From NCBI RefSeq assembly GCF_002080435.1, contig NZ_CP020540.1:124001-188000 (forward strand): a stretch of 64,000 nucleotides of DNA, in the 5' to 3' direction. Source of the stretch: Sphingobium herbicidovorans. Its GTDB lineage: Bacteria > Pseudomonadota > Alphaproteobacteria > Sphingomonadales > Sphingomonadaceae. Below the pieces are notes generated by a model, which saw only the letters and a program-made list of their open reading frames with translations, was not told the origin of the DNA and made no database searches. The position numbers were made by a program, and so were the translations under genes. Shown piece by piece: positions 44,273 through 52,513 of the stretch (its first letter is position 1; each line of letters opens with the position of its first letter).

Positions 44273-44478
44273 TCGCCTTGACTGAGCCTGGGACAACGAA
44301 ACCTCCGTAGAGTAAATTTCACGGACCGACAAAGAAGGCCATAGCTCCCTTCGCGGGGGCCAAGATCAAACACAAGCTCGAAAGGGTAATCCACCCGATA
44401 AACGAGTTAATCTTCAGCAACGGATCTCTCGGCATCCCGTGCGCTGAGGTATCAATGCTATTTAGCGTCACCGTTTTA

Positions 44479-45084
44479 TCAATCAATTTGCAGCACCGAG
44501 GTGTGATCTCGGCTAATCTGAGCGGAATCATCGCCGAACAGCTCGCCAAAATCGCGCACTGGCCGTTCACCCCGCCATTCGGAGCGCGCCTTCCGCATGC
44601 GATCGCTGAACTCGGGCCACCACTGCGGAGCATCTAGTGCTTCTATGTAAGGCGCTAAGATGTCATCCGATTCAAGATAGCAGAAGCGGTGCCCCATGCT
44701 GTTGCGCGCTTGGTATGCGATCTTAGCGCCGCCGTCGATCAGCCGCTTCACCAATGCGTCGTAGGACTCCTCCCCGCCCAGCATGATGTGATGGTAGCTC
44801 CCGCCTACCGGCGGCGTCGGATGGGTGGCAAGGAAATCATTGTATGGTCCCTGAGCATCATTGGTCGGTTCGATCAATTCGATCTGCACGTCGCCGTGAT
44901 AGCCCAAAGCGACAATCATCTCCAGATTGGTCGGCTTACCCTTGTGGATCTCGTCCTGCAGAGGGAACACGCCACGAAAGAAAGGCCCCGCACCCAACAC
45001 GTTGATCCAGAAATCCAGGGCGGAATTCATCCCGCCGGGCTTAACAAGGTAAGCTAACTGAACAATATCGGTCTTTGTCATCAT
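44479..45084 (-). CDS. VOC family protein (glyoxalase_4 type)
   Basis: The 201-residue protein has an N-terminal VOC module (QLAYLVKPGGMNSALDFW, VQIELIEPTNDAQGPYNDFL) and a second module starting at GGSYHHIMLGGEESYDALVK and ending in RFCYLESDDILAPYIEALDA. The probable metal ligands are a Glu in IELIEP, the His pair in YHHI and a late Glu. It is similar to methylmalonyl-CoA epimerase-like or lactonase/dioxygenase VOC proteins, without clear specificity. GGGAGAAG precedes the double ATG. It is 206 bases upstream of the LLM monooxygenase in the same direction. It is clearly paralogous to the gene at 45526. Confidence 0.8.
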   Translation of the reverse strand: MMTKTDIVQLAYLVKPGGMNSALDFWINVLGAGPFFRGVFPLQDEIHKGKPTNLEMIVALGYHGDVQIELIEPTNDAQGPYNDFLATHPTPPVGGSYHHIMLGGEESYDALVKRLIDGGAKIAYQARNSMGHRFCYLESDDILAPYIEALDAPQWWPEFSDRMRKARSEWRGERPVRDFGELFGDDSAQISRDHTSVLQID

Positions 45085-45525
45085 CTTCTCCCGAAGGCTT
45101 CCATGTCACACGGATCACTACGCGGCGCAATTCCGTTGAAGGGGAGGTGAGTCGCTTTACTTGATCCGCGGCAATGGCGGCATCGAGCTGAGCGAATTAA
45201 CCCTCCCCTTACGATACTAAACCTGGCCTTTACAACCTCGGTTTCTTATGCGCCATCGAGCTGCAGACACTGGATTCGTTTGGTCGAATACTGTTCATGG
45301 CACTTAGCATTGGTATAAGGCATAGGCGTAGAACCTGAGATTATCTCTCCATGCGCACCAACGATTGGGCTACGACCTCACCCGACTGCCGTTCCTGCGA
45401 TTGCTATCGACTCCCGGGGTAAATGCAACTACTCATTTCACCATAAGGCGTATGTTCTGATATTAGAATTGCCGCGTTCTATTACCTTTCGCGTTGATGA
45501 ATGAGGCCTGAAGCGGGGAGTATCC
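45085..45525. other. Divergent intergenic region between two VOC genes
   Basis: This 441-base region is more AT-rich than its surroundings near 45440-45490, with a loose repeat TTCT-GATATT-AGAA at about 45453. It should hold promoters for the two paralogous VOC genes. I see no gene. Confidence 0.35.
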
Positions 45526-46077
45526 ATGAACGAGCTTGTAAACAGTCGAGGTGCGGGCCTTCCGATCGTCCAAGTGGCCTGGGTGGTGGACGATCTCGAG
45601 CGGGCAATGTCGCAGTGGTTGAAACGTGGCGTAGGTCCGTTCTTCACTCTTGATGTCGACTTGCCGAATGTTTTGTACCGCGGTCAGCCGAGTTCCCTCA
45701 TTATGTCGCTCGCCATGGCTCAGGCCGGCCCCGTCCAGATCGAGCTCATCCAGCAGATCGGTGAAGAACCTTCAGTCTACACCGAAGGGGCCACTTGCGG
45801 AGCCGCAGGCTTTCACCATCTTTGTCGGGCGCTCGGCGCTTATGACGAGACCGTTGCAACACTGAGAGACGAAGGCATCGTCATCGTTACGGAGGCACGA
45901 TTTGGTGAAAACGGACCTCGGTTCTGCTACGCAGATACGCGGGATACCCTCGGATGTTATCTGGAGATTGCTGACGATTCCGAAGTCGGCCGGAGGATGT
46001 ACGCAATTGTCGATGACGTTGGCAAAACGTGGAACGGACAAGATCCGATCCGGCGACTCGAGCCCCTACTCGCCTGA
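45526..46077 (+). CDS. VOC family protein (glyoxalase_4 type)
   Basis: This protein of 183 residues is a paralogue of the minus-strand VOC gene. Shared elements are QVAWVVDDLERAMSQWLKRG, VQIELIQQIGEEPSVYTEG, GAAGFHHLCRALGAYDETV and the closing NGPRFCYADTRDTLGCYLEI. The candidate metal ligands are a Glu in IELIQ, the His in GFHHL and Glu in YLEI. The ATG is preceded by GGGGAG. It is transcribed away from the first VOC gene and followed by an SDR after 226 bases. The divergent paralogue pair suggests duplicated or specialised enzymes on related substrates. Confidence 0.8.
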   Translation: MNELVNSRGAGLPIVQVAWVVDDLERAMSQWLKRGVGPFFTLDVDLPNVLYRGQPSSLIMSLAMAQAGPVQIELIQQIGEEPSVYTEGATCGAAGFHHLCRALGAYDETVATLRDEGIVIVTEARFGENGPRFCYADTRDTLGCYLEIADDSEVGRRMYAIVDDVGKTWNGQDPIRRLEPLLA

Positions 46078-46303
46078 AGTTTTTGGATCGAACGTGAACC
46101 GCCTCAGGGTTGCCTGAGGTCGCAACGCCTGAAATGAAGAGGCCAAGATAAGGCGAGACGATGAGCCGCGCGTCTTTGGCGCCCGGTCTGAAGCGACCCA
46201 GGACGTCGGTCCGGCGTCGACTAGGTGTCCAAGATCGAGGTGCAGGTCTCGCAACCCGAAGATGGTTGGACGAAACTCCCAGAACGTTGAGGATCGATAG
46301 AAA

Positions 46304-47053
46304 ATGAGAGAGCTGAACAAGGTTGTCATTGTCACCGGTGGTGCCAATGGAATCGGCGAGGCGACGGTTCGTCTGCTTGCAACGTCTGGCGCGAAGGTCG
46401 TCATTACGGACGTGGATGCCGAGGGCGGCGAGCAGCTTGCGGGCGACCTTGGCGATGCGGCAGTCTTCTGCCGTCATGACGTGGGCGAGGAGGCCGACTG
46501 GAAGACGGTCGTCAGCCTGGCCGAAAATCGCTTCGGGCGGATAGATGGCATGGTCAACAATGCCGGCATCTTCATCGGAGCCAATATCGCGGATCTCGAC
46601 ATCGAAGCCGCGGCCAAAGTGATCCGCATCAACCAGATCGGCCATCTTATCGGAATGAAGCATGTAGTTCCCGCGATGCGCCGGGCCGGCGGAGGATCGA
46701 TCGTGAACGTCGGATCAGAATCCGGCGCCCGCGCGATGCCCGGAATGATCGTCTATGCCGGGACTAAGTCAGCGGTCGCCGGCCAAACGCGCACGGCATC
46801 GGCCGAGTTGGCCAGCGAGGGGATACGGGTAAATATGGTCATGCCCGGACCGATTCTTACGCCGATGATGAGAGCCTTTGGTGGCGACAAGGTGCAGGAA
46901 GTCGCCAACCTCATTCCCATTGGGCGGCTGGGTACGCCAGCAGACATCGCAACGATGATCGCTTTCCTGTTATCGGACGATGCTGGCTTCGTGACGGGAG
47001 CAGAGATTGCGGTAGATGGCGGACGTATCGCAGCGCCGATCGTGTTTGGCTAG
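46304..47053 (+). CDS. SDR family oxidoreductase
   Basis: This 249-residue classical SDR has KVVIVTGGANGIGEATVRLL, MVNNAGIFIGANI, the catalytic Ser in VNVGSESGARAMPG and VYAGTKSAVAGQT with Tyr and Lys. The C-terminal region VTGAEIAVDGGRIAAP is typical. NAD is the likely cofactor, judged from VVITDVDAEGG with an Asp at the selectivity position. It follows the plus-strand VOC gene and is followed by a strong hairpin, so it probably ends that transcription unit. The substrate alcohol or ketone is unknown. Confidence 0.88.
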   Translation: MRELNKVVIVTGGANGIGEATVRLLATSGAKVVITDVDAEGGEQLAGDLGDAAVFCRHDVGEEADWKTVVSLAENRFGRIDGMVNNAGIFIGANIADLDIEAAAKVIRINQIGHLIGMKHVVPAMRRAGGGSIVNVGSESGARAMPGMIVYAGTKSAVAGQTRTASAELASEGIRVNMVMPGPILTPMMRAFGGDKVQEVANLIPIGRLGTPADIATMIAFLLSDDAGFVTGAEIAVDGGRIAAPIVFG

Positions 47054-47072
47054 GCACAAGCCGAGCGAGACT

Positions 47073-47097
47073 GGGCCGTCTCTGCAGCTGACGGCCC
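47073..47097 (+). terminator. Terminator-like hairpin after the SDR gene
   Basis: There is a perfect 8-base-pair stem (GGGCCGTC and GACGGCCC) with a 9-base loop, 20 bases after the stop codon, followed by AAA but no T-tract. A good intrinsic-terminator candidate in structure, though without the usual uridine run. Confidence 0.5.
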
Positions 47098-47720
47098 AAA
47101 CCGTATATCTGCCACCCCAACAGATAAAGTACTGATTGCCGAGCCGATCTCCGATCGCGCGTCACGGTCCGACGCCCGAATGTTGCAGCGGCGGCTCCCA
47201 AAGGCTTGACCAACCCGCGCTGTCGGGAACACTTCCAGGGAGAGCAACAGCGAAGCTCGAAAATCCTCGCACTATTCGGAGATCCGGCTTGACAATGAAT
47301 TGTCGCATATGAACTTCTGGCTGCCTTCAGCGGATTGCTTGCTCAGCGTCCCGGCACTGCGCGAAGACTACGACCCTGTGCCCCCACAACACCGTAGGTG
47401 TAGCGGTGCAGCGGTATCGGGCGTTGGCGAGATCGTGCCCATCGGCGGCATTCGTGCACTCCGAACAGCGGCACGAGTTCGCCGGCTAAACAACAACACC
47501 GACGCGCCTTAATGTCATGGCCGCATCGCAGATAATTCTGCCCTCAGAATTGTTATCCCGTCTGAAAATTGTAAGTTGCAATTCGGCGAGAAGTTGGCAA
47601 CAAGGGCGCAGATGGTAGCGACTGGAACGGGCAAAGCTCGACAGACGCGTGGGCTATGCTGAGGATCAGCGGGCAACCGCCAATTGAGCAGCGGCTTGAA
47701 CCGAACAGGGGAGGATTTCA
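47098..47720. other. Long upstream region of the TonB-dependent receptor gene
   Basis: About 620 bases precede the receptor. There is no plausible protein, RNA gene or strong repeat. A good ribosome-binding site (GGGGAGGA) precedes the receptor start, and promoter and regulatory sites for the receptor presumably lie here. Confidence 0.35.
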
Positions 47721-50240
47721 ATGGGCGGCATCCGTCTTTCAACCATTGCACGGGCGTTGATGGCTTCTACCGCGCTGGTGGCGACCCCAGCGCTCGCGCA
47801 GTCTGCTCGAACAGCCGAAGCTATTTCGTCGGCCGACCAGACGGCGGGGCCGGGCGAGGCGGAGCGGCAAGGCGGGCTTTCCGACATCATCGTCACCGCG
47901 CGCAGGCGCGTCGAAAACATCCAGAACGTGCCGGTTGCGGCGACGGTCGTTTCCCAGGAGCAAATCGAAAACTTTGGCATCTCGTCAATCGAAAAGGTGG
48001 TTTCGCTTGCGCCGCAGCTTATTGTCGGACGTAGCGGCTCGGGCAACGGTGCTTCGATCGGTCTCCGCGGCATCAGTGTGAATGCCTCGTCGCTCAGCCT
48101 CGAGCAGTCAGTCGCCGTCGTGGTCGACGGCGTTTACTACAGCGGTGGCCGCATGCTCAATCTCGGCCTGTTCGATCTTCAGCAGGTGGAGCTCCTGAAA
48201 GGGCCGCAGTCGCTATTCTACGGCAAGAACACGACGGCAGGTGCGCTATCTTTTACTACGGCGGATCCGACGCCGAGCCTCGAGGGCATGGTTCGCGTCG
48301 GCTATGAATTCCGCGGCGAGAACCCAAGCATCGAAAGCTTTGTCTCCGGCCCATTGAGCGACACGCTTTCGTTCCGCGTGGCGGGAAGGTTTTCCAAGCA
48401 ATTTAAGGCGCTGATTGAGAACGTTTCGATCGGGGGCCAGCACGTAACGAAAGACATTGTCACTGGCCTTGCAACCGTTCACCCCTATCCAGCCGCGGTA
48501 GACGACGGCGAGCGCAGCGCGACTTTTCGCGGCACACTGAAGTTCCAACATGAAAATCTCTCGGCCACGCTCAAGGCGACCTACAACAGCTACTTCTCTC
48601 AAACGCCGAACAGCAGCACAGTCATCGGGGTCTGCGAACAAGGCTTCGTTCAAAGCGATCCCACCGCCCCCTGCGGCCGGGTCTTTAAAAACGTACAAGG
48701 CGCCCTGCCGCCAGACATGGCGGCGATACAGGAACTCCGCGCCGATCGTAATGGCGGTCGCACGTTCCTGGACTTCAAGGCGTTTAACACGACGCTGAAC
48801 CTTGAATACGAGCTTGAGGACGTTTCCTTCAATTTGGTTCCTGCCTACACTACCTGGACGACCTACTTGCTCGGCGATTCCGACTATACTGAAAGGAACC
48901 TGACGCGCCCCATCGCGCTGGGAGGTAGCGGCGGCAACATCGGTGGCAACCTGGAAAAGCAGAACGCCTTCTCGATCGAGGCGCGTGCCCGGACACAATT
49001 CGACGGCATGATCAATGCCATGGTGGGTGGCTATTATCAAGATTCGGACCTCTACCTCGAACAGGCGTTCTTGAATGCCGGGGGGCCTGAGAACTCGGCC
49101 GCACCACGCCCGGAATGGCGCTACTTGACCGTGCGCAAGTCAAGTCACACATTCGGCAAGACCTATTCGGCATTTGGCCAGATCTTGGTGGACATCACGC
49201 CCGAACTCAACATCGCGGGCGGTGTACGATATTCGCACGAGACGAAGGATCAGCAACTTTCGCAGCCGTACGCCCATCCAGCCGCGTCGGGATCGTTCGT
49301 GGAGAAGACGTTCACTCTTACCCAGAAATTCGACAACACGTCACCGGAAGCTACAATAACATACAAACCGAATCGGAATCTCACAATCTACGCCAGCTAC
49401 AGGACTGGCTACAAGTCAGGAGGCTATTCCATTTCTGGTGCGATCGGGCCAACGACAACTATATCGGACGCGGATTTCGAGCCTGAGAAGGTCAGCGGCT
49501 TCGAGGGCGGTATCAAGAGCACGCTGCTCGACAATCAACTGCGCCTAAACTTCAGCGTGTACCGGTACAAGTATACGGGCCTTCAGATCGATTACTTCAA
49601 CCCGTTGACCCTCCGGTTCCTGACACTAAACGCCGGCTCTGCGCGTACCCAGGGCGCCGAACTCGATCTCGAGTACGCCCCATACAGCGTCCCTGGCTTG
49701 TCGCTGCGCGGGTCGGCGGCTTATACGGACGCCAATTATCTGCAGTTCCCTTTCGCACCATGTCTGTCCGGACAGACGCCCGCGGAGGGCTGCACTCTCA
49801 ATCCGAACCCGACGACCGGTGCCTTCACTGCACAAAGTCTAGCGGGCCAGGAGATGCCGCAGGCCCCCAAGTTCACGGGGACGCTCGGTGTGGATTACGA
49901 AGGGCCTGTCGGCAGCAATGGGATGAAGTTCGGTATATCGCTGAACGGTCGCTACAGCAGCCGGTACAAGACTTACGCCTTCGCTCGCGATGATGCCGCG
50001 CGCTTCTACCAAAATGGTTACGCCGCGCTGGATGCGAGCATTCGGTTGTCCGGCAAGGATGACCGTTGGGAGTTGGCGATTCTGGGCAAAAACCTGACTA
50101 ACCACTTCATCCAAGCGGCTGCGTTCGATCTTACCGGCACTGGAGCGCGCGCCGGATTGCCGACGGGCGTCCACGCAGATGTCCGCAGCTCGGTGTACGA
50201 TCCGCGCACTGTGACGGTGCAAGCGACGGTCCGCTTCTGA
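47721..50240 (+). CDS. TonB-dependent outer-membrane receptor
   Basis: The 839-residue receptor has a signal peptide ending at ALA-Q near residue 26 and a TonB box DIIVTA at residues 55-60. The plug domain includes NVPVAATVVSQEQIENFGI, GLRGISVNASSLSLEQSV, VVVDGVYYSGG and GPQSLFYGKNTTAGALSFTT. A beta-barrel follows and ends in VTVQATVRF with a terminal Phe, as usual for outer-membrane assembly. It is the sphingomonad type that imports hydrophobic or carbohydrate-like compounds rather than clearly iron siderophores. Position between the LLM/VOC genes and the C5-acid operon suggests uptake of a pathway substrate, which is inference. Confidence 0.9.
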   Translation: MGGIRLSTIARALMASTALVATPALAQSARTAEAISSADQTAGPGEAERQGGLSDIIVTARRRVENIQNVPVAATVVSQEQIENFGISSIEKVVSLAPQLIVGRSGSGNGASIGLRGISVNASSLSLEQSVAVVVDGVYYSGGRMLNLGLFDLQQVELLKGPQSLFYGKNTTAGALSFTTADPTPSLEGMVRVGYEFRGENPSIESFVSGPLSDTLSFRVAGRFSKQFKALIENVSIGGQHVTKDIVTGLATVHPYPAAVDDGERSATFRGTLKFQHENLSATLKATYNSYFSQTPNSSTVIGVCEQGFVQSDPTAPCGRVFKNVQGALPPDMAAIQELRADRNGGRTFLDFKAFNTTLNLEYELEDVSFNLVPAYTTWTTYLLGDSDYTERNLTRPIALGGSGGNIGGNLEKQNAFSIEARARTQFDGMINAMVGGYYQDSDLYLEQAFLNAGGPENSAAPRPEWRYLTVRKSSHTFGKTYSAFGQILVDITPELNIAGGVRYSHETKDQQLSQPYAHPAASGSFVEKTFTLTQKFDNTSPEATITYKPNRNLTIYASYRTGYKSGGYSISGAIGPTTTISDADFEPEKVSGFEGGIKSTLLDNQLRLNFSVYRYKYTGLQIDYFNPLTLRFLTLNAGSARTQGAELDLEYAPYSVPGLSLRGSAAYTDANYLQFPFAPCLSGQTPAEGCTLNPNPTTGAFTAQSLAGQEMPQAPKFTGTLGVDYEGPVGSNGMKFGISLNGRYSSRYKTYAFARDDAARFYQNGYAALDASIRLSGKDDRWELAILGKNLTNHFIQAAAFDLTGTGARAGLPTGVHADVRSSVYDPRTVTVQATVRF

Positions 50241-50380
50241 GCCGTCGTAGGCTTGGCTAGGCAAGAGCAGCCTGCCTCGCTCGTTCTCCATTGCCTGCAA
50301 GTCCGCAGGGAATGGAGGCGAGTTCGTTCTTCAGCAGAATGAACTTGGATCGCAGAGGGCATGCGACGCGGCCCTGCCCG

Positions 50381-51106
50381 TCAGCCGAGCTTGCCGCACC
50401 ATTCGACCAGGCCGCGACCAATCCGACCGATCTCTTCGTCGCTGCGTGAGCCGGCGAATACCGACAGCGACAGCAGGAAATCGGAGCAGGATGCCGGAAG
50501 GGCCACAGCAACCGAACAGATGCCGGCGTGCAATATCCCGTCATCTACCGCGAAGCCCCGCTCACGAGCCAGTTTGACCTCCTGGATATAGCGATCGACG
50601 CTGATCGGCCGCTCCCAACGGGTCTCTGCAAAACGCAATGCGAGGACATCATCGTCCACTCCTTGAACGGCCGACAGGATGCGGCCCACGACCCCGCCAC
50701 CGAGTGGCTGGCGTTGCTCTGACGCCATCTGGATACGCATGGGCGCGCCGCTCTCCACATGTGTGACCAGCTTCAGGCGCTGCCCGGCAACCTCTTTCCA
50801 AAGGCCGATCGTCGCCTCGTAGGTCTTGCTGATTTTCTGCATGGTCGGCCGCAACCGATCGATCATGCGCTGCATCCGATCGGTGCTCAGCGGGCCCGCG
50901 GCGGACCACTCCGGCGTCAAGCGATATAACTTGGACGCAGCGCACCGTTCGAGCGCGCCCTCCGCCACAAGTGTGCGCAAGATGGCGAGGCAACTAGATG
51001 CGCTCAAGCCCTGCAAGCGCGCCACGTTGGACAACGAAAGTGGGCCGCGCTCACTAAGCAAACGCAGGATGGCAAAAGCCTGGGACACGGATCGAACCTT
51101 GCACAT
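50381..51106 (-). CDS. IclR family transcriptional regulator
   Basis: This is a 241-residue regulator. ATG 51106 is chosen because GGAG lies 8 bases upstream and the winged-helix begins right after: VRSVSQAFAILRLLSERGPL, SLSNVARLQGLSASSCLAIL and RTLVAEGALERC. The C-terminal effector-binding domain contains MRIQMASEQRQPLGGGVVGR and GFAVDDGILHAGICSVAVAL. It is divergent from the four-gene acyl-CoA operon at 51285-55783 and is the likely regulator of it. IclR proteins often repress and release on binding small acids; a C5 dicarboxylate effector would fit. Confidence 0.86.
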   Translation of the reverse strand: MCKVRSVSQAFAILRLLSERGPLSLSNVARLQGLSASSCLAILRTLVAEGALERCAASKLYRLTPEWSAAGPLSTDRMQRMIDRLRPTMQKISKTYEATIGLWKEVAGQRLKLVTHVESGAPMRIQMASEQRQPLGGGVVGRILSAVQGVDDDVLALRFAETRWERPISVDRYIQEVKLARERGFAVDDGILHAGICSVAVALPASCSDFLLSLSVFAGSRSDEEIGRIGRGLVEWCGKLG

Positions 51107-51120
51107 AACCACTCCGATGT

Positions 51121-51166
51121 TTTCAGCATTATGAAATTGTAATAGAGATGTTGCACAATGTCGCAA
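51121..51166. promoter_or_regulatory. Two short inverted repeats in the regulator-operon intergenic region
   Basis: TTTCA and TGAAA with a 6-base spacer (51121-51136), and TTGC and GCAA with an 8-base spacer (51151-51166), lie between the divergent IclR gene and the operon. IclR operators are short palindromes, so either could be the binding site. Only the symmetry is seen. Confidence 0.3.
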
Positions 51167-51284
51167 AGCGCATAAAAGGCGCTTCACGGTCGCGGCGTCT
51201 GTCGGCTGCACTTTGATCGAATCCCGCAGTTAATGTGTCGGTGATCGACGATGCTGTGGCTGCCCGGCTGGGAGAGAATGAGCC

Positions 51285-52487
51285 ATGTACGACGTGCTTT
51301 CAGGTCTATCTTTGATCGAAGCTTCTTCCTTCGTCGCTTCCCCGTCTGCGGGACTTTACTGCGCGCAGATGGGCATGGAGGTCATCCGGGTCGATCAGAT
51401 CGGCGGAGGTCCTGACTTTCATCGCTGGCCAGTCACTGCAAACGACGATTCGCTCTATTGGGAGAATCTCAATCGCGCCAAGAAGTCCGTTGCAATCGAC
51501 CTAGCTAGGCCCGAAGGACGCGAACTGCTCCAAGCGCTGGTAAAAAAGTCTGGGCAGTTCATCACCAACTTTCCCGCTGACGGCTTCCTGTCGCATGAAG
51601 CCTTATCTGCCGATCGCGCCGACCTTGTCACGGTAAGGGTGATGGGTTGGCCCGACGGCCGCCCCGCTCTCGACTACACGGTGAATAATGCCGTCGGTTA
51701 TCCGATGATGACGGGCCAAGGGCCCGAACCGGTCAACCACGTCCTGCCCGCCTGGGACCTGCTGTCCGGCGCACACGCGGCGTTCTCGTTGCTCGCGCTC
51801 ATCCTGCATCGCACCGCCACCGGCAAGGGAGGCGAAGCCCGGATACCGCTTTCCGACGTCGCGATCGGGACGGTCGCCAATCTCGGGGGGCTTGCCGAAG
51901 TTCTCGCCACCGGGCAAAACCGACCTCGCCTCGGCAATGTGGTTTACGGCCTGTTCGGCAGGGACTTCGTCACCGCCGACGGCGTGCGTACAATGATTGT
52001 CGTCGTCACCCCTCGACAGTGGAAGAACCTGGTCGAGGCGCTCGCCTTGAACGAGGCCATCGCGGCGATCGAAGCCAAGCGCGGTGTCAGCTTCGCAAAG
52101 GATGACGGCACGCGCTTTTCGCACCGCGATGCGCTGTTTCCCCTGTTCGAACAGGCGATTGGTGCACGAAACCATGCCGATCTGACGGCGGCGTTGGATG
52201 CGGGCGGAGTTGTCCATTCCAGCTATCGCACGATGTTGGAGGCGGCCCAAGACCCTGCGCTCGTCGATGCTAACCCGATCTTCGGAAACGCCGAGAATCC
52301 CAGCGGGCTCATCTATCCCGCGGCCGGCGCATTCGCGACGATACCGCAGCTCGATCGCGGCGCTCCGCGGCCCGCCCCGCGAAACGGCCAGCATAGCGAA
52401 GAAATTCTCTCGAAATATCTGGGGCTAACGGGCGCCGCATTTGGCCGCCTGGTCGATAACGGCACCGTCGGCCGCAGCGACGCATAG
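51285..52487 (+). CDS. mct: CaiB/BaiF CoA-transferase, probable mesaconyl-CoA C1:C4 transferase (2-methylfumaryl-CoA isomerase)
   Basis: This 400-residue class III CoA-transferase has ASPSAGLYCAQMGMEVIRVD and GGGPDFHRWPVTANDDSLYW at the start. LNRAKKSVAIDLARPEGREL, DYTVNNAVGYPMMTG, PVNHVLPAWDLLSG and VVYGLFGRDFVTADG follow. From memory this pattern, particularly RWPVT, DYTVN and NHVLPAWD, matches Mct of the Chloroflexus 3-hydroxypropionate bicycle, which moves CoA from C1 to C4 of mesaconyl-CoA. It differs from the racemase at 14580 in lacking the GHDINY motif. GGGAGAG precedes the ATG. It heads a four-gene operon with 26 bases to the next gene. A plain acid CoA-transferase is the alternative. 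Confidence 0.78.
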   Translation: MYDVLSGLSLIEASSFVASPSAGLYCAQMGMEVIRVDQIGGGPDFHRWPVTANDDSLYWENLNRAKKSVAIDLARPEGRELLQALVKKSGQFITNFPADGFLSHEALSADRADLVTVRVMGWPDGRPALDYTVNNAVGYPMMTGQGPEPVNHVLPAWDLLSGAHAAFSLLALILHRTATGKGGEARIPLSDVAIGTVANLGGLAEVLATGQNRPRLGNVVYGLFGRDFVTADGVRTMIVVVTPRQWKNLVEALALNEAIAAIEAKRGVSFAKDDGTRFSHRDALFPLFEQAIGARNHADLTAALDAGGVVHSSYRTMLEAAQDPALVDANPIFGNAENPSGLIYPAAGAFATIPQLDRGAPRPAPRNGQHSEEILSKYLGLTGAAFGRLVDNGTVGRSDA

Positions 52488-52513
52488 CGCCATAATAGCT
52501 GAAAGGGTTCACG

